Shown piece after piece: positions 5,097 through 6,761 of a stretch of 6,761 bases of DNA. The stretch comes from JBHIET01 sp046760785 (GTDB lineage: Bacteria > Chloroflexota > Anaerolineae > B4-G1), in the NCBI GenBank assembly GCA_046760785.1, contig JBHIET010000121.1, forward strand, positions 1-6,761, written 5' to 3'. The position numbers and the translations under genes were made by a program. A model generated the notes under the pieces. That model had not been told where the DNA came from, made no database searches, and was given only the letters and a program-made list of their open reading frames with translations. Numbering within the stretch: position 1 is the stretch's first letter; each line of letters starts with the position of its first letter.

Positions 5097-6595
5097 CGCC
5101 GCCTGCCCCGCCAGCGGGGCCGGGCCACCGTAGTCAGGTAGCGGGCCAGCGCGCCCTCCATCGGCAGTCGCAATTTCTCCAGTTCCTCGGTCCCGTAGCC
5201 AAAACTACCACGGGGGATCAATGCCGCTCCTTTGGGCCACAGCAGCGCCGCCGCCTGGAAGCGCAGGGTGCGTGCGGTGTCCAGCAGCCACCCGCTCAAC
5301 CGCTCCAGGTCGAGGGCGCGGCTCAATTCCCGGCTGGTCTCCCGCACCACCGTGCGGTAATCGTACCAGCCGCCGTAGAAGAGACGGTCCACCCAACGCT
5401 GCAGCCGCGCCCGCAGCGGGCTAAAGAGCGCGGCCACCACCAGCGCCGGCACGGCGCCGGCCAGGGGACGGCTCCAGGGCACAGCAGGCAGCAACAGGTC
5501 CAGGCCCAGGAAGAGCAGGCCGTAGAGGCCCAGAAGCAGCGCGGTGAGGAGGAAATAGACCAGGCTGCGGTTGAGGAGCAGGTCAATGTGGCCCAACTCC
5601 CCCTGATGGACGGCGTAGGCGTAGGAGATGGGGAGCAGGATCAAGAAGGGAAAGGTCCAGACGTAATCCACCAGGGGGAAGCCCCGCAGCAGTTCGGGCA
5701 GGAAGGAAAGGGAGAGCAGAGGGAGCAGGCTGAACAGCATGCCCGCGATGAGCAGCCGTCGCCGCCTTTGGGCTTGCAGCGTGGCTGTGCGCCGGGCGCG
5801 GAAGAGGAGGGGCAGCGCCACCAGCAGCGTCAGGGCCACAAACAAGCGCCTCGCCACCCACAATGACATCGGCCACAGTGGGTCCGCTGGGAGTAGTGTC
5901 AGCAGGAGATAGGCCAGGGCCAGGAAACCAGCCACGCCATAGGCCAGCCGTAGGAGCGGGCGGCGATAGCGAGGTGCCAGAGGATCGGGGAAACAGGCGC
6001 AGAAGTGCAGAGTCAGGGGGGCAAGGAGGAGCAGGAGGAGGCTGAAAAACCAGATGGCCCACTCCAGTCGGACGGTGGAGAGGTCACCGGCGGCCAGCAT
6101 GCCGGCCGCCGCCTGGCTCAGGAGGAAGAAAAGGCGGGTTATGCTGTGGAAGGGGCGCAGCGCCCAGACGACGAGGCCCACCAGCCAGAAACTAAGCCCC
6201 ACCAGCAGCGGTTCCAGGCGCATGGCCCGCGCCCGGGGCGGGGGAACCACCAGCGTGATGGGGATCGTCAACTGCCGCTCCGCCCGCTGCAACGTGAGCA
6301 GCACCTGGTCGCCTGCCCGCTTGCCCCGGTACAGGGGGTAAACACTGGCCAGAGGTATCCCATCCAAGGCCAGGATCCGATCCCCCGCCTGGATGCCTGC
6401 CCGGGCCGCCGGCCCATCTACATCAACGGCCTCGATGTGACCGGTCTGCACCGACCACTGCATGCCATCGTACGGAAAGGACCACAAGACGAGTGCAGCC
6501 CAGATGGTCAAGGCCAGTGTGGCCAGGGAGATGACGAGGAAGGGGAAGTAGGGCCAGATGCCCGGCCGGTGTGCCAGCATTTCACGTACGCTCAT
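5072..6595 (-). CDS. PDZ and multi-TM sensor module (ComP-like), truncated in its GAF domain by a frame change
   Basis: This 507-residue protein has a membrane segment (16-38), then a PDZ-like domain (about 45-115, with GPAARAGIQAGDRILALDG at 61-79) predicted outside the cell. About eight or nine further hydrophobic segments follow between 128 and 395. Next comes the juxtamembrane signature LQRWVDRLFYGGWYDYRTVV (398-417) and the first half of a GAF-like domain (about 413-493). This layout is that of ComP-like sensor kinases, which normally continue into GAF, HisKA_3 and HATPase domains in one chain. Here the sequence breaks at ALARYLTTVARP (482-493). The last residues are a basic nonsense tail (RWRGRRRWRPRTWP) made of out-of-frame GAF and kinase codons. 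The kinase half follows in another frame. The ATG at 6595 is preceded by GGGGGTGAG. No promoter is evident in the repeat upstream. It is probably the 5' part of a broken gene. Confidence 0.8.
   Translation of the reverse strand: MSVREMLAHRPGIWPYFPFLVISLATLALTIWAALVLWSFPYDGMQWSVQTGHIEAVDVDGPAARAGIQAGDRILALDGIPLASVYPLYRGKRAGDQVLLTLQRAERQLTIPITLVVPPPRARAMRLEPLLVGLSFWLVGLVVWALRPFHSITRLFFLLSQAAAGMLAAGDLSTVRLEWAIWFFSLLLLLLAPLTLHFCACFPDPLAPRYRRPLLRLAYGVAGFLALAYLLLTLLPADPLWPMSLWVARRLFVALTLLVALPLLFRARRTATLQAQRRRRLLIAGMLFSLLPLLSLSFLPELLRGFPLVDYVWTFPFLILLPISYAYAVHQGELGHIDLLLNRSLVYFLLTALLLGLYGLLFLGLDLLLPAVPWSRPLAGAVPALVVAALFSPLRARLQRWVDRLFYGGWYDYRTVVRETSRELSRALDLERLSGWLLDTARTLRFQAAALLWPKGAALIPRGSFGYGTEELEKLRLPMEGALARYLTTVARPRWRGRRRWRPRTWP
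5105..5120. repeat. All-GC palindrome at the sensor kinase break point
   Basis: GCCCCGC, 2 nt (CA), then GCGGGGC is a perfect inverted repeat with 7-bp arms. It sits exactly where the membrane-protein frame leaves the GAF/kinase frame. Such a hairpin favours replication slippage and deletion, and also sequencing compression errors. Confidence 0.7.
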
Positions 6596-6669
6596 CGCTC
6601 ACCCCCGCGCCACAGGCCCGGGAGTGGAGCAGACTTTCCAGTCTGCTGGCAGGTTCGAAAGCCTGCCCC
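6585..6669. repeat. Tandem repeat copy 1, with two hairpins, overlapping the sensor gene start
   Basis: This copy is 85 bp and nearly identical to 6676-6761, with two substitutions and one 1-bp indel between them. It contains AGCAGACT-ttcc-AGTCTGCT (6628-6647, 8-bp arms). Immediately after comes GGCAGG-ttcgaaag-CCTGCC (6648-6667). Its left end covers the ATG and first codons of the gene starting at 6595 and its purine-rich leader. It may be a dispersed intergenic hairpin element. The window gives no sign of a transposase. Confidence 0.85.
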
Positions 6670-6675
6670 ACAGTG

Positions 6676-6761
6676 CGTATGCTCATCGCTCACCCCCGCG
6701 CCATAGGGCCCGGGAGTGGAGCAGACTTTCCAGTCTGCTGGCAGGTTCGAAAGCCTGCCCC
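6676..6761. repeat. Tandem repeat copy 2, running to the window edge
   Basis: This is the second copy of the 6585-6669 element, separated from it by 6 bp (ACAGTG). It carries the same two hairpins (6720-6739 and 6740-6759). It repeats the start-codon region too: ATGAGC at 6686-6681 on the minus strand, behind the same GGGGGTGAG. That echo does not open a frame into the sensor gene. The array may continue past the window end. Confidence 0.85.

Noticed and set aside
5072..5120. Programmed ribosomal frameshift joining the two sensor halves
   Set aside because: No classic X XXY YYZ slippery heptamer is present, and the missing middle of the GAF domain would not be restored by frameshifting.
4724..5866. 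Plus-strand open frame of 380 codons rich in Pro, Gln and Ala
   Set aside because: It is antisense to the sensor and kinase genes, of low complexity, and has no recognisable domain.
6592..6686. Small minus-strand frame starting at the duplicated ATG in repeat copy 2
   Set aside because: It runs out of frame into the sensor gene start, consists almost entirely of hairpin sequence, and looks like a by-product of the duplication.
6585..6761. CRISPR array
   Set aside because: There are only two long units with a 6-bp gap and internal hairpins. There are no regular unique spacers and no cas genes.

Overview
The window is high-GC bacterial DNA, and every gene I can support lies on the minus strand. 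It most likely comes from a Chloroflexota bacterium, probably Anaerolineae-like. Three things point there: a ComP-like sensor kinase with a PDZ domain and many membrane segments, a secreted cohesin-like protein, and a dispersed repeat that is read in frame as the peptide GPSTGSGQG inside a housekeeping-type gene. The taxonomic call is inference from gene style and repeat memory, not from a marker gene.

In the direction of transcription, right to left, the window opens at 6761-6585 with two copies of an about 86-bp repeat, each holding two hairpins. The second copy runs into the start codon of the next gene. At 6595-5072 is a PDZ and multi-membrane-segment protein that stops in the middle of a GAF-like domain. 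At 5096-4323 is a NarL/DesK-type histidine kinase core, whose reading frame upstream of its start gives the typical end of a GAF domain. These two frames look like one former sensor kinase gene, broken by loss of the middle of the GAF domain together with a frame change, exactly at an all-GC palindrome (5105-5120).

A separate unit follows: a promoter at 4287-4259, a leader of about 160 nt with several possible stems, and a LarA-family (nickel-dependent lactate racemase type) gene at 4093-2783. Its catalytic motifs are intact, but it carries an in-frame 27-bp repeat insertion.

The last unit is a tightly packed four-gene operon driven by a near-consensus promoter (2748-2720) placed so close to the start codon that the transcript should be leaderless or nearly so. 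The genes are xseA (exonuclease VII large subunit, 2710-1448), a pyruvate-kinase C-terminal-domain-like protein (1448-873), xseB (exonuclease VII small subunit, 865-644) and a membrane-anchored cohesin-like protein (640-83). XseA and XseB form exonuclease VII, a single-strand DNA nuclease. The gene between them and the one after them have no known link to DNA repair, yet both are translationally coupled to the xse genes.

I found no RNA genes, CRISPR arrays, transposase genes or att sites. The strongest candidates for something unusual are the broken sensor kinase, the repeat inside larA, the leaderless xseA promoter and the start-codon-copying tandem repeat. I do not see evidence for a wholly new defence or mobile system here.
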